This document shows, piece by piece, positions 46,646-57,950 of a stretch of DNA of 64,000 nucleotides. The stretch is from Ovis canadensis (Eukaryota > Chordata > Mammalia > Artiodactyla > Bovidae). Under the pieces are notes generated by a model. It made no database searches. It saw only the letters and a program-made list of their open reading frames with translations, and was not told the origin of the DNA. The translations under genes were made by a program, and so were the position numbers. Each line of letters opens with the position of its first letter. Positions within the stretch are counted from its first letter, which is position 1. The stretch is taken from NCBI RefSeq assembly GCF_042477335.2, contig NC_091245.1, forward strand, positions 222,827,501 through 222,891,500, written 5' to 3'.

Positions 46646-46914
46646 TCTGCCCCTAGAGATACCAGAAAATATTTTCCTGTTTACTTGAGTCTAAGACCCA
46701 TTTCTCCATGTTCTTCTACCAGGGCCGTAGAGAATGGGGACATCCATTTCTCTCAAAGGAATCCTTACCTCCCTCCTTCAAGCCCAGAGCTCACCCCTCC
46801 CCACTGGTATTCAGTTAGGCTTACAGTTCCAACAAGTCAGTCACAAAATTATCTGACACTGGATGGAGCATTACCCATATTGTCCGTTCTTGTGGCATTT
46901 TAGTTATTAAGAGT

Positions 46915-47135
46915 ATTCCTGTTTTAGAATCTATCAAATGCCGGTGCCTCATGTTGAAATATTCCTGCTTCTCTCTCTGCCATCTCCAGCTAACTCCTAT
47001 TCATGCTTCATGTTTAAATACCGCTGTCCCCAGAAGGCCTTCTCTATCCACCCTGGCTGGATTAATATCTTAATACCAATTACTGTCTCCTTTCCTCATA
47101 GCTCCTGTATGTTCTCTTGTACTAATTGCAGATGC
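46915..47135 (+). mobile_element. L2 3' end fragment
   Basis: 'tgccatctccagctaactcc', 'ccagaaggccttctctatcc' and 'ctcctttcctcatagctcct' in L2 order. Confidence 0.65.
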
Positions 47136-47530
47136 TCTGATTAAGTACAACTAGAGCCAAGTAGAAGGATCAGAAAGGCAGAGAGAAATCCGTGTGAGAT
47201 CCTGGAAGGTGGAGACCCTCGGTGCAAATGAGATCATCTTGAGGAAAGAGCAGAGTGTCTAAGACTGGATCTTAGGGAAATCCTTCATGGGGGTAAAGAA
47301 ACAACTGGAGTCCTTACATACAGTACAATACAGAAAGAGAATCAGGGTTATTTCCTAGAAGATGAGGGAGGAGAAACAGGCAAACAGGAAAAGTTGGTGC
47401 AGCCAGTCATACACAGTTTCATTTAACAGTCCTTTTAAAAACAAGTTAGAATGAATACAACATCTTCATGGTTATAAAATCAAATTTATCATGTGAAATC
47501 CCCTCTGGCCCACCCTCAATGACTAGTCAG
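47136..47530. other. Probable intronic DNA, nothing recognised
   Basis: Purine-rich part at 47160-47300. No gene or repeat assigned. Confidence 0.45.
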
Positions 47531-47538
47531 GGTAACTA

Positions 47539-47657
47539 CTTTTTTTTTTTTTTTTGTAGTTGTGCTTTTTTTATTGTAATGGTTTTATTTTATTTTTTAA
47601 TTGGAGGATGATTTCTTTATAATGTTTTATCACTTTCTGCCATACAATAATGCGATT
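47539..47657 (-). mobile_element. Ruminant L1 3' end fragment
   Basis: Poly(T), 'tattgtaatggttttatttt', 'ttaattggaggatgatttct' and 'tgccatacaataatgc'. Duplication GGTAACTA at 47531-47538 and 47658-47665. Confidence 0.9.
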
Positions 47658-47819
47658 GGTAACTATTCAATGCTGCATCCTTCCAGTATGTTTTTTATTC
47701 ATATCTACCCATATATGCACATATACATATCATATGTAGCTTAGTTTACATACAATGTTATTTCACATATAATATATATTACATACTTTGTCATATTTTG
47801 TGCATTCAAGGAAAAGTAC

Positions 47820-48410
47820 CATATAAATATGTTAAAAGATGCTCAGATTCACTAGGAATTGGATTTGAAGCTCTAAGCAAGAAAGAAGACAGCCTTTTCA
47901 TTCATCAGCTTGAAAAATATTAGAAAGATTGATGATATTTTCTGTTGGCAAAGAATCAGGGAAATGGACACTATTACTAAGATTATAAATTGTCAAGGCT
48001 GTTTTTTGTAGGCAATTTTCCAAAATATATCAAATGTATACTTTTTGAACCAGCAATTCTAATTCTACAAGGTACCCTAAATAAATTATGACAGGGGCAG
48101 AAATAAAATTTGTATAAAGTATTTATTGTAATATTGTCAATAAAATGGAGTATTTAAAATAGCCCAAATGTTCACCAATAAATTAATGGATAAATAAATT
48201 GAGGTATGCTTCTACTCTGCTATTAAAAAGAATAAGGAAGACACCAAATTACCAAGATTTGCCATTTAGTGAAAAGAAGAAAATAACAGAACAGTGCATA
48301 ATATTATTCTAAAACAAAAAATGTGTGTTTTTGTGTATGTGTCAAGGCCTCAATTATGGAAAAATAGAACCATGCCTGTAGCAAGGTAAGGTATGCCAAA
48401 TGGCTTTGTG
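47820..48410 (+). mobile_element. L1M-type LINE 3' end
   Basis: 'gaaccagcaattctaattct', 'aatagcccaaatgttcacca', 'ttaatggataaataaattga' and 'aacagaacagtgcataatat' form the forward order of L1M 3' sequence. The coding part is gone. Confidence 0.8.
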
Positions 48411-48537
48411 GGCTTTTTATCTATACCATAGTTCAATGCAAAGATAAAATGTCAGTATATTTTAATAACCTAAAGACTTGTTGCTACTATTTTCTAAACG
48501 TATGGTCTAATGATGCTGAATTTAAAAGCAGGACCTT

Positions 48538-48695
48538 TTTTGGACTTTCCTGTGGGTACAGTGGTTAGGACTCTGTGCTTCCATTGTAGGGGGCATGAGT
48601 TCAATCCCTGGTCAGGAAACTAAAATCCTATATGCTGCTCTGTGTGACAAAAAAAAAAAAGATTAAAAAGTTAAAGTTAAAAAAATAAATAAATA
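48538..48695 (+). mobile_element. CHR-type (tRNA-derived) SINE
   Basis: 'ggactttcctgtgggtacag', 'gagttcaatccctggtcagg' and an A-rich tail. Probable imperfect duplication AAAAGCAGGACCT / AAAAGTAGCACCT around it. Confidence 0.85.
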
Positions 48696-49031
48696 AAAGT
48701 AGCACCTCCTCTAGATATGTTGTCTTAATATTAAGTAGTTTTCTTCACCACTTTCCTTTCACCGAGCTTTAATCAAGAGAGAAACTACAGAGACCTATTT
48801 TATTGCCTATATTTTACAGATGAGGAAACGAAATTCCAAATGAAAGGATTTGTCCAGGTCCATTTGAGTTGTTGGCAGAATATCACTCAAAGTAGTCTGA
48901 TATCTATTTCTGTCTGTTTGCTCTTAGTGAAGAACGCTAAACTTCACTCAAACTTACTTCTAATTTTCCAATGTTATTTCACACAGTGTTATCTTATAAT
49001 TTGGGCTTTCTTTACTACTCTGACCCCCGCA

Positions 49032-49230
49032 AAGTGAAAGTCACTCAGTCGTGTCCGACTCTTTGCGACTCCATGGACTATACAGTCGCTGGAATTCTCC
49101 AGGCCAGAATACTGGAGTGGGTTGCCATTTCCTTTTCATGGGATCTTTCCAACCCAGAAATCGAACCCATGTCTCTTACGTCTTCAGCATCGGCAGGCAG
49201 ATCTTTATCACTGCACCACCTGGGAAGTCC
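49032..49230 (-). mobile_element. Bov-tA SINE
   Basis: 'aaagtgaaagtcactcagtc' to 'accacctgggaagtcc'; full length, minus orientation. A CA/TA microsatellite lies directly to the right. Confidence 0.95.
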
Positions 49231-49237
49231 AGTGTGG

Positions 49238-49298
49238 TGTATGTATACATACACACACACACACATACATATACATATGCATATACATATATATACAG
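49238..49298. repeat. (CA)n/(TA)n microsatellite
   Basis: Alternating purine-pyrimidine: seven to eight CA units then CATATA-type repeats; probably length variable and capable of Z-DNA. Confidence 0.95.
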
Positions 49299-49319
49299 TG
49301 TCTCACTCTTTTCAGGAGA

Positions 49320-49660
49320 CAATACAATATGACAGATGTGTAGCTTACAAACAACAGAAGTGTATTGCTCACAGTTCTGGAGACTGGGAGTCTGAGATCA
49401 GGGAACCAGGATGGATGGGTGAAGACCCTCTCCCAGGCTGTAGACTTCTTGCTGTGTCTTCACATGGTGGGAGGGAGCTAGGAGAGGGCTAGGGAGCTCT
49501 AGATGTCTCTTGTACAAGAACCACTAATTCCATTCATAAGAGCTCCACATTCATAAACTATCACTTTCCAAAGGCCCCACTGCCTAATATCATCATGTTG
49601 GGCATTAAAATTTCAATTGGTGAATTTTGAGGGGACACGAATATTCAGACCATAGTACAT
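49320..49660 (+). repeat. Old mammalian interspersed repeat, copy 3
   Basis: 'gcttacaaacaacagaagtg', 'cacagttctggagactggga', 'tgctgtgtcttcacatggtg', 'aaaggccccactgcctaata' and 'tgaattttgaggggacacga'. Same family as 14.04 kb and 25.66 kb; the most complete uninterrupted copy. Confidence 0.75.
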
Positions 49661-50159
49661 CGTTTTACCTCAGTCATTTAAAAGTGAGTTCAGGCATAAT
49701 AATAGTTTGCCCCTATTAGCTCAAAATATATCTCTTAAGAATAAGGGCCTTCTTCTAAATTTAACTTCATATATTACCTAATAAAATGTGTATATTAAAA
49801 TATCCCCATTTGTCCTACTAACGTATTTCACTTTTTTTTAAAATTACAGATCCTTTCCAGGATTACATATTTCCTTTAATTTCCTTTCATCGAGAAGTAT
49901 AATCCTACTTTTTGTGATCTATCATAATATAGACATTTTTGAAGAGTCATGCCATGTCTAGAACATCTTACAATCTGCATTTTCTCATTAATTTGATTTA
50001 GGTACATTGTTAGATTTAGGTTCACCATTTTTGGCAAGAATACTTCTTAAGAAGTGTTATGTCTACCTCTTGAGACATCAGAGGCACAGCATGTTGCTTG
50101 TCCCATTATTGGTGATGCTATAAGTTGGATCCCTTGATTAAAGTGGGTCCACTAGGGGT

Positions 50160-50293
50160 TTTGGATTCCCAGAGGGCACAGTGGTAAAGAATCTGCTTGC
50201 CAATGCAGGAGACACAAGAACAGAGGACAGAGGAGCCTGGCGAGCTACAGTCTATTGTGTCACAAAGAGTCAGGCATGACTGAGTGACTGTTC
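50160..50293 (+). mobile_element. Bov-tA SINE with internal deletion
   Basis: The head 'agggcacagtggtaaagaat' joins directly from 'caggagacacaagaacag' to 'gacagaggagcctggcgagc', skipping about 70 bases of the SINE middle. Confidence 0.88.
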
Positions 50294-50546
50294 TAAACAT
50301 AGCATTACTCTGTAAAAAAAAAAGGCTTCTTCTTTCTCACCCCTTTTGTTTTCTTCCCTCATTATCACTCTGTCTCTGTATCTTGAGTATTACTATGACT
50401 CATGAATTCATTTATTCTATTCAATGCATTATTATCTATCATCATCATTATTCTTTCTGATATTGGAAATTGCCCCAAATTTGGTCAGTGTCATTCCCTT
50501 CAAACCAGCTCCAACATCCTTTTTACAAATTTCCACCAATCTTTTA

Positions 50547-50731
50547 AGGCTTCCCTGTTGGCTCTAAGATGATAAAGAATGATAAAGAATCTGCAATTCA
50601 GGAGACCTGGATTCAATCCCTGGGTCGGGAAGGTCTCCTGGAGAAGTGAATGACTACCCACTCCAGTATTCTTGCCTGGAGAATCCCATGGACAGAGGAG
50701 CCTGGTGGGCTACTGTCCAAGGGATCACAAT
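50547..50731 (+). mobile_element. Bov-tA SINE
   Basis: 'ggcttccctgttggctctaa' to 'gtccaagggatcacaa'; the last part of the tail is missing. Perfect 10-base duplication CAATCTTTTA at 50537-50546 and 50732-50741. Confidence 0.94.
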
Positions 50732-50759
50732 CAATCTTTTATCACTTCCTTGCTTTCTG

Positions 50760-51060
50760 GCAGAGCTTCTGCCTAACCGTCGACCTTGATCAACTGTGGA
50801 CTTTGGTCAGTGAAGAGACACTGGTAAATACTGCCAGAAAAAAGACTGGAGATTTTCCCATCACTAACGTGGTGTGATCAGGCTACTGTGAAGTTCTGGG
50901 GAAGGGAAAGCTCCCAAAGCAATCTGTCATGAAGACCAAATTCTTCAGCAGAAGAGTGGAGGAGGGGATTGAGGATGTGTGTATATGTGGGGGGCTTTAT
51001 CCTAGTGGCTTAAAGTCACATGGAGGGAGGTACATGAACAGCTACGTATTTATATAATTT
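50760..51060 (+). pseudogene. RPL27A: RPL27A processed pseudogene, 5'-truncated
   Basis: The frame from 50763 reads [20 protein letters not shown], then a stretch ending ...FPITNVV, matching the second half of 60S ribosomal protein L27a (uL15). The frame meets TGA at 50875-50877, where an arginine codon is expected. Beyond it a frameshifted remainder still reads as L27a ('aaattcttcagcagaagagt') up to TAA at 51011-51013. After that comes a stretch resembling the RPL27A 3' UTR ('cacatggagggagg'). The first half of the gene is missing and there are no introns, so this is a truncated retrocopy made by LINE machinery. It makes no ribosomal protein. Confidence 0.9.
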
Positions 51061-52299
51061 TTTTTGAGCTATGTTTCCCTTGGAATTTTCTCAGTGGCCG
51101 TGTCACCACCTGCCATCTTGTCTCCCATCTTGTCCACAGCCCCTGTCTGACATTATTCTCTTGCCCGCTGTTTAATCAAACAGCAAAAACTACCAAATTA
51201 TTCTTCTCTCCTTTAGAGCAGCTTGAACCTTTTTCTTTCTTGATTGATGTCTTTCATGTGCCTCAAGTTTCACTTTCCAACTAAAGAGTATCAAGAGTCT
51301 GAAACAAAGATATTTTGGCATCAAAATTAACTTGGTATATTTTATCTTATAAGAATTGGAAAGAATCCACTAAAAGATTTAGCTACAAGCTTTTATTCTT
51401 TGTAAGAACAGCTTCAGTGAAGGGGAAGGAAAAGAAGCTGGATTGCAAAGAGTGAGTAAGTTGGAGGAGAGAGAATTGAAACAGTGAAGGAATGATTCCT
51501 TTCAGATGGCTGTTCGAAAGGAGAAGGGTGGGGCAGTGGCTTAAAGAGATGGGAATGGGTTAAATTTTTAGCAGTTCAAGTAATTTGATTACGTTGAAAT
51601 GCTAATGAAAAGGAGTCAATAGACAGCAAAAGAAGATATTCACTGAGGTGGTGGGGGAAGGACATATCTAGGAAACAGGAGAATTTCTGTTGCCACAGGA
51701 AGGAAGAAAGAAATGGCTACAGATGCAGGTCAATCTCTGTGTGTATGCAGAAGGCTGAGGAAGCTCCCATATGACTGATGCTCCCCCAACTCCCCTTTCC
51801 TCCTTCTCTCTATTCTCCTTCTTCATTTCTGAGAGTGAGAGTCAGATTTCTGTTAAGAATGGACATGGAAATGATGAAGTAGGTGTTTGAAGAAAGCAAA
51901 TGAGTTCAGACAGGAAACATGGAAGGGTTCCTATTAGCAAAAGAAGTTTTTGAGGTTGGAGATCATGTATTTTATTATAGGGGCACCATTCTGCCCATTT
52001 CTGTGATATTTGTTCAGCAACCTGGTTGTAGTCATGGAGAAGATGGTTTTCCAGGGCTAATGTTTTGCTGGACACCTGGGATGGAAGAGTGACATCAAAG
52101 GAATAAGTGTTAGGGCCAGAGATTGGTTGAAGTATTGGATTTATAATTTGAGAAGGATACAACAGCAAGAAAAAGCTAATAATTTGGTAAAAAAAAAAAA
52201 ATGTCCTTTAGAGCCTGGGATGGAATCTTTCTCACTCATTTCCTGCTTACTTTGTTGATTCAGAGTTCATATGTATATTTTAAGTACCTCATCAGAAAT
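51061..52299. other. Probable intronic DNA, nothing firm
   Basis: Purine-rich, partly repetitive-looking 51400-51960 may be a very old repeat. A 108-codon - strand frame at 51842-52168 matches nothing that I recognise and has no exon context. Confidence 0.45.
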
Positions 52300-52308
52300 C
52301 TTCAGTGT

Positions 52309-52472
52309 GAAACTGAAAGTATTAGTTTCTCAGTCATATCTGACTCTGCAACCCCATGGAACAGTAGCCCACCAGGCTCCTCTGTCCATGGATTCTCCAG
52401 GCAAGAATACTGGAGTGGGTGGCCATTCTCTTCTCAAGGAGACCTTCTTTACTGTCTGAGCCACCAGGGAAG
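52309..52472 (-). mobile_element. Bov-tA SINE (shortened)
   Basis: 'actgaaagtattagtttctc' to 'tgagccaccagggaag', with part of the middle lost. Perfect 9-base duplication CTTCAGTGT at 52300-52308 and 52473-52481. Confidence 0.93.
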
Positions 52473-52614
52473 CTTCAGTGTTCTCAGTAAAAATCTTTTA
52501 TCAAAATTTCGCGAGGCGATTTGGGTATACACATTCCAACCTCATATTTTCCTGTTTCTGTTGTTGCTGATGAATGTGTTATCCTAGAGAGAATCAGATT
52601 CTGCTGAAGTCAGT

Positions 52615-52800
52615 GTATTTGTGCTGTGATTAAAGTGGTTAGAAATTAGAAATCCTAGATTCTAACCTTATTTCTGGCAGCAGTGAGCTATGTGACCTTA
52701 GAGAATTATTTTAATTCTCTGGGCCTTGGTGTCTTCTTTTTAAATGAAGGTTTTGGTATAGATTCTCTAAAATTCCAGCTCTAATATGCCAGAAATTCAT
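52615..52800 (+). mobile_element. MIR SINE
   Basis: 'aaatcctagattctaacctt', 'gagctatgtgaccttagaga' and 'ttctctgggccttggtgtct'. Forward MIR. Confidence 0.75.
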
Positions 52801-53199
52801 GGATGTGTGCAATTCTTTGACTCCATCTATGGGTTTCCAATGAAGAGACAGCAATTGTTTTTAAAAACAGTGTATGTTTATCCTACTGTATGGATATTTC
52901 CAAATGAAGATCCGTAAAACTCAAATGTCTCTTGGCAATACCATTCCATTGGTCAGGCTGCTCCCTCCAAGTTTTTAAGCTTAGTTAAAAGAGATGATAG
53001 TGATGAACATGGTTTAGGTCCATAGCAGAAAATTAAAGACTTCCATGGGCTTAGAGAAAAAAAGATATGAGCAGTTACACTTCTTAGGAATTATAATCTT
53101 TATGTAAAAGAGAAAGATTTATTGACTTTTTATCCTGAAGCTGCAATTCACTTCTAACTTATTTATTAGGTAGGAAATACGTTGAACTTTAGGGTATGA
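52801..53199. other. Probable intronic DNA, nothing recognised
   Basis: No gene or repeat assigned. Confidence 0.5.
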
Positions 53200-53402
53200 A
53201 GTATGAAGCATGAAGAAAGTCGCTCAGTTGTGTCTGACTCTTTGCAACCACATGGACTATACAGTCGGTAGAATCCTCCAGGCCAGAATACTAGAGTGGG
53301 TAGCCTTTCCCTTCTTCAAGGGATCTTCTCAACCCTGAGATTGAACCCAGGTCTCCTGCATTGCAGGCAGATTCTTTACCAGCTGAACCACAAGGGCAGC
53401 CC
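53200..53402 (-). mobile_element. Bov-tA SINE
   Basis: 'gcatgaagaaagtcgctcag' to 'ctgaaccacaagggcagcc'. Full length. Confidence 0.93.
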
Positions 53403-54024
53403 ATTTTTTTGGGGGGGCGGGTATGGGAGAGCTTAATTCTAAACCTTCAATTCAGTATAGGGGTTTCAAGGTTCGTGTCTTCGTTAGTCACAAAAATTTA
53501 ACTCCATTCAGATTTCTGAATTCTTGAATCATTGATATCATAATGTAAATGAAAATTATAATCAATGAAGCAAGAAAAAAGAGCAGTGTGAACTTTGGCT
53601 GGCAGACTAGTCTCTTCTGTTCTGTTGTTCAGTCTCTTATGAATGTTCACTGGTAGATGAAAATTGCGGGGATGATATAAAATGATGCATCTGTTTTGAA
53701 ATAACATATCTAATCTGCTCCAGAAGATGTTCACAGTGTTTGACAGCAAACTTTAATACATATTCATAACCAACGCACTTTGTAACCAAGGGAAATTGAG
53801 GCAAGTGCAATGGAATGAAGCGTGAGGAAGCAGCATGCTAATTTTAAATTTAATTAGAGAGATGGGGAGAAAGATGCATTGAGATAGTATATCCTCATTC
53901 AGCTGTACTGAACCTTACCCAAAACTCATGCCACAGATTTGACAGAAAAAAATAATAATTTTGGTGAAGTGATTGATAAAACTAGCAGTTCTGGGGAAAA
54001 CAAGATTCTGAGTTCCTACTACAA
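53403..54024. other. Probable intronic DNA, nothing recognised
   Basis: Starts with a T/G tract (53405-53421). No gene or repeat assigned. Confidence 0.5.
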
Positions 54025-54034
54025 ACTATTTTTT

Positions 54035-54116
54035 AAAATTTATTTTAAATTGGATAATTGCTTTACAATAGTGTGTTGGCATCTGCCATGCAAAAACATG
54101 AATCAGCCATAAATAT
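54035..54116 (-). mobile_element. Ruminant L1 3' end fragment
   Basis: 'ttggataattgctttacaat' and 'aaacatgaatcagccataaa'. Duplication ACTATTTTTT at 54025-54034 and 54117-54126. Confidence 0.88.
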
Positions 54117-54126
54117 ACTATTTTTT

Positions 54127-55089
54127 TTTAATGTAGAGAAAAAGAAGCACTGCAGAATTCTAATCATCTTAAGAAAAACTATTTTTTTTTTCCAGAGGAA
54201 AGAAAGATTTCTGGTCCGTGAAAGATTTCAGTTCATGGAATGTCTTTGACATGTTTAAATTCTAAATTCAGTTTGAAATTAGGAAAAGCATTAATTACTG
54301 TGATTCTTGTGATGTTTTTACTTATGGTACCCTACAACCACATGTCATTCAGTGTGATCAGTATGTTTGGGATCCTCACTGCAATATACGGATTTGAAGA
54401 GCAGAGATCTCTGCTGTCTTATTCAGAGCTGGTTTGGCATGGATCAGACATTTTACAAATTCTTGTTCAATGAGTGAATAAATAAATCTACCTCATGCTA
54501 CCTTGTATGGGCTACATGTTCAATATATATTAATAAATAGGTCAATGGGTAGGAGGATGGAAATATTTCTCTAAGTGACTTAAAACTCACCATTTGACAT
54601 TAATTTTCAGAATCTGAAGGAAAATGCTTAACAATGGGTAAAGGCAATGAGTGTGACATATTAACTCACTATCAGTTTTGAAAAATACTCCAGATTTCTG
54701 ACCAGATTGGATTGTGCTCTCTCCATAGTTTTAAAATTGTGCTCTCTCCATAGTTTTAAAGCAGAACTTGTATTCTTGTCTTAGGCAAGTCCCTGTTTAC
54801 AGAATAGGAAAAAAGAAGAAAAATTATCTTTCTTTTACTCATTATAAAATATTGCTATAGGGAAAAGTTAAGGAAAAAACAAACATAAATAGCATTTCTA
54901 AGAGTTACTGGTTTTTCAAAGAATTAAGTGTCTGGTTTGGGAATGTTTCGCTCTGTGTTGCCAGCAAGTAGGTCAATGCTCAGGCTTACTAGAACTATTT
55001 TTTTAGAAACCAATCAGTGACTCTTAAAAAAGAATAAGAATACCCCAGCTTGGTGAGGGTCTTGCATGTAAGCAATATCATACTTTGTT
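54127..55089. other. Probable intronic DNA, one small tandem repeat
   Basis: A 21-22 base unit, TTGTGCTCTCTCCATAGTTT, occurs twice at about 54713-54757. No gene or transposon assigned. The 63- and 77-codon frames here match nothing that I recognise. Confidence 0.5.
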
Positions 55090-55480
55090 AATGAACATGT
55101 AAATTTGTTTGGTCTTTTGTAGGACGATTTGGCAAAATATACCAAAAGCTTTAAGAATGTGCAAAGTCTTTGATGCAGCACTTCTAAGGAATTTCCCTCA
55201 GGAAATAATTTGATAACTAAGCAAAGATGTATGTGCAGGAATGCTTGTTGCAGGGTTGTTTATTTGGAATGGAAAAGCACTGGAACAATTCAAGTTTTTA
55301 ATAATGCGGAGTATAATTGTATTTCTTCTCCACAGAAGGTTGTGCGGCCATTAAAATGATGTTAAAGACAAATATATATTACACAAGGCATAGCTAGACG
55401 GTATGATATAAAATGGAAAAAGCACACAAGGTATACATTAATAAATCATGATACCATTTCGTAAATAATGCATAAGTATT
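55090..55480 (+). mobile_element. L1M-type LINE 3' end
   Basis: 'gcagcacttctaaggaattt', 'aggaatgcttgttgcagggt', 'gttgtgcggccattaaaatg' and 'aatcatgataccatttcgta' follow L1M 3' order. Confidence 0.75.
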
Positions 55481-56490
55481 TCTGTTTCTGCCTAGGAAAA
55501 AAGCCTGGTAGGCTGATGGCATTATGGAGGATTTTAAATTTTGACTTGTCTATATTTTGTCTTTTCTATAGTAAACATGAATTATTTCATGCAAAAAGTA
55601 AATAATTTTAAAAATGTGTTGGCATACTCATATGTTCTAATTGAAAGTACACGATCTCTTCTTGATGGAAAGAAAGGGCTGTCAATTATTTTAAAAAGCT
55701 GTATTTTCAGAAGTTTGAATTTAGGTTTAGTGCTCAATTTTTATATAAGTTACAGTGAAATCCAAATCTTGACAAAGCTGAAAAGCTGAAGAGAATTTTA
55801 TAGAGTTCATGCTTTTTTTTTTTAAAGCTCACAAGGACTGACTGTAGCTGCAGAAGATGCTTTCCAGGCAAAAGAAAATGATTTTTAGAATATTCTCTGA
55901 AAGGGATTCAGGAAGACAAGAAGACTTTTAAAGGTCTAAAGATGTGCTTGCTGAGATAATCAACCAGACATTCTGAGTATATTAGCTTCCTTGCAGGAAC
56001 AGTTGGAGGTCTTCACTGGTTATTTTCTTATTCATAGACATGTTCGTTACATAGACATAGCAAAATAAATTTGTTGACATTATCTTAGCAAGGGCTGAAT
56101 AAGAATATGTTTTTAAATAGATCGTTCACCCTTTGCTTTTATTAGAAGAGGAGTTCTAATAGATGCAGGGGTACTAATTTTTACTCAAAAAGATCGACAG
56201 GAGTGAAACTAATAGGAGTGAAAGGGTGTACTTTAAAACACTATGTGGTAGTTTTTATTTGGAAGTCCTACATTCAAGTTAGAACAAACTGTCTATGGGA
56301 AGACAGTTTTGTTAAAGCCATACTAATTACATTTTTAATTGAAGAGACAGAATTATTTTGTACTCTGTTTTACCATGAAATCTAATTTCCTCAATTCTCA
56401 ATATTTTGCTAGCTATACTAACTATATGCTTGTGAATTTAACTTGATGTGGATGTCTTCAACAATAATAAATATTGCTTGAATAAAACCG
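55481..56490. other. Probable intronic DNA, nothing recognised
   Basis: Open frames of 82 and 60 codons match nothing known to me. No repeat assigned. Confidence 0.5.
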
Positions 56491-56496
56491 TTTAAG

Positions 56497-56625
56497 GTGA
56501 AAAGTGTTCACTGCTGAGTCATGTCCAATTCTTTGTGATTGCATGGACTATAACTCACCAGGCTCCTCTGTTCATGGGATTCTCCGGAAGAGAATATTGG
56601 AGTGGGTTGCCATTTCCTTCTCCAG
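56497..56625 (-). mobile_element. Bov-tA/Bov-A SINE (3' part)
   Basis: 'actgctgagtcatgtccaat' to 'gccatttccttctcca'. Flanks GTTTAA on both sides suggest a short duplication. Confidence 0.85.
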
Positions 56626-56781
56626 TTTAAAGATGGCCTTATATACATATTATTTTACCGCAGCCTTATAAAACCCTGGAAAGAGTATGACTAACCTATG
56701 GTCACACAAATATTATGTTGTAAATTCAGGCATAAAACTCAGATGCTAACTAAATTAGGACTAATTTATACTTAAATTAGT

Positions 56782-57004
56782 GCCAAGCCATGCTAAGTTG
56801 CTTCAGTTGTGTCTGACTCTTTGTGACCCTATGGACTGTGGCCCATCAGGCTCCTCTGTCCATGGGATTCTCCAGGCAAGAATACTGGAGAGGGTTGCGG
56901 TGCCCTCCTCCAGGGGATCTTCCCCATCCAGGAATTGAACTCATGCCTCCTGTGGCTCCTGCATAGTAGGCGGGTTCTTTACTGCTGAGCTACCAGTGAA
57001 GCCC
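56782..57004 (-). mobile_element. Bov-tA SINE
   Basis: 'gccaagccatgctaagttgc' to 'tgagctaccagtgaagccc'. A short extra 'tgtggctcctgc' block in the head (near 56953) looks like an internal slip. Confidence 0.92.
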
Positions 57005-57600
57005 AATTTAAATACATATCTATATGTATATAAATGTTACTATATATAAATATAAATGTAAATTTATGCATACCTATATATAAACATATAAACATATATC
57101 CAAAGATGACTCAAAGATAAATTATTTTGCCACTTAGCACTGAACCTAATACAGATTGAGAGTTTGTAACAACTAAATCATGGTATGTGCAAACTCATTT
57201 TTAAAATAAAGGATTTTCTTCCTTCTTTCCATGAAATTATCTATTGCCAAGAAGATAGGAACTGCAGGCTCACCTGAAATTCATAGAGTGGCACGATAAA
57301 TAGCTCAAGACAAGATAGGAGCTGCAATTATGGTGATGAAAAGTCAGTGTTATATATGTGAAATAGTCTTGGTTGCTGAGAAGAGGTAAACTTTACTTTC
57401 GCTGGACTCACCTAGGACAGTTTTATATTTGTGCCTCTGAGGAAGAGCAGCTGAAACAATGTGCCTTTGCTGTTTCATATTAAGGCGAAAACTAGCATCT
57501 GCTCCTACGACCACGCTGGTCATAGAAACAGAGAGCTTCAGGTAACCGGGTGGGTGGACATATTCTTCAGACTCACTGAGATCATTTTTAAGACCAACTA
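57005..57600. other. Probable intronic DNA; AT-rich patch then nothing recognised
   Basis: 57010-57105 is an imperfect ATA/TAA-rich low-complexity tract. The remainder shows no gene or transposon. Confidence 0.55.
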
Positions 57601-57704
57601 GCTAGTGCCTTACACACACACATATACATAGTCAACAAATGAATTTAGCTAAATTCTCAGGGAATAGTCATTGCTGGCATGATGATTCAATTTATAGCTC
57701 TTTT

Positions 57705-57895
57705 TCTTTTTTAAGATTTTTGATGTGGACTATTTTTAAAGTCTTTATTGAATTTGTCGCAATATTGCTTCTGTTTTATGTTTTGATTTTTTTTGGCTGC
57801 AAGGCATCTGGGATCTTAGCTCCCAGGTCAGGGATCAAACCCACACCGCCTGCATTAAAAGGTGAAAACTTAATGACTAGACCACCAAAAAGTCC
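57705..57895 (-). mobile_element. CHR-type SINE
   Basis: 'tttttggctgcaaggcatct', 'gggatcttagctcccaggtc' and 'ctagaccaccaaaaagtcc'. Flanked by 17-base repeats CAATTTATAG(C/T)TCTTTT at 57688-57704 and 57896-57912, one mismatch. Confidence 0.93.
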
Positions 57896-57950
57896 CAATT
57901 TATAGTTCTTTTATTCTTTAAACTCTTTAGCAGTCAACTGATAATAAATA

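Larger units (their letters stand above)
49830..50762 (-). mobile_element. L1ME-type LINE 3' UTR with two SINE insertions
   Basis: 'attttcatgattagg'-group blocks in this copy: 'tttttggcaagaatacttct' near 50028, 'gtcccattattggtgatgct' near 50099, 'gccccaaatttggtcagtgt' near 50471 and 'tcacttccttgctttctggc' near 50742. SINEs sit at 50160 and 50547. The right end meets the RPL27A pseudogene. Confidence 0.75.

Noticed and set aside
51842..52168. 108-codon - strand open frame
   Set aside because: No recognised similarity, no promoter or splice context; likely chance.
54713..54757. Tandem 21-22 base unit as a regulatory array
   Set aside because: Only two copies; a simple local duplication.
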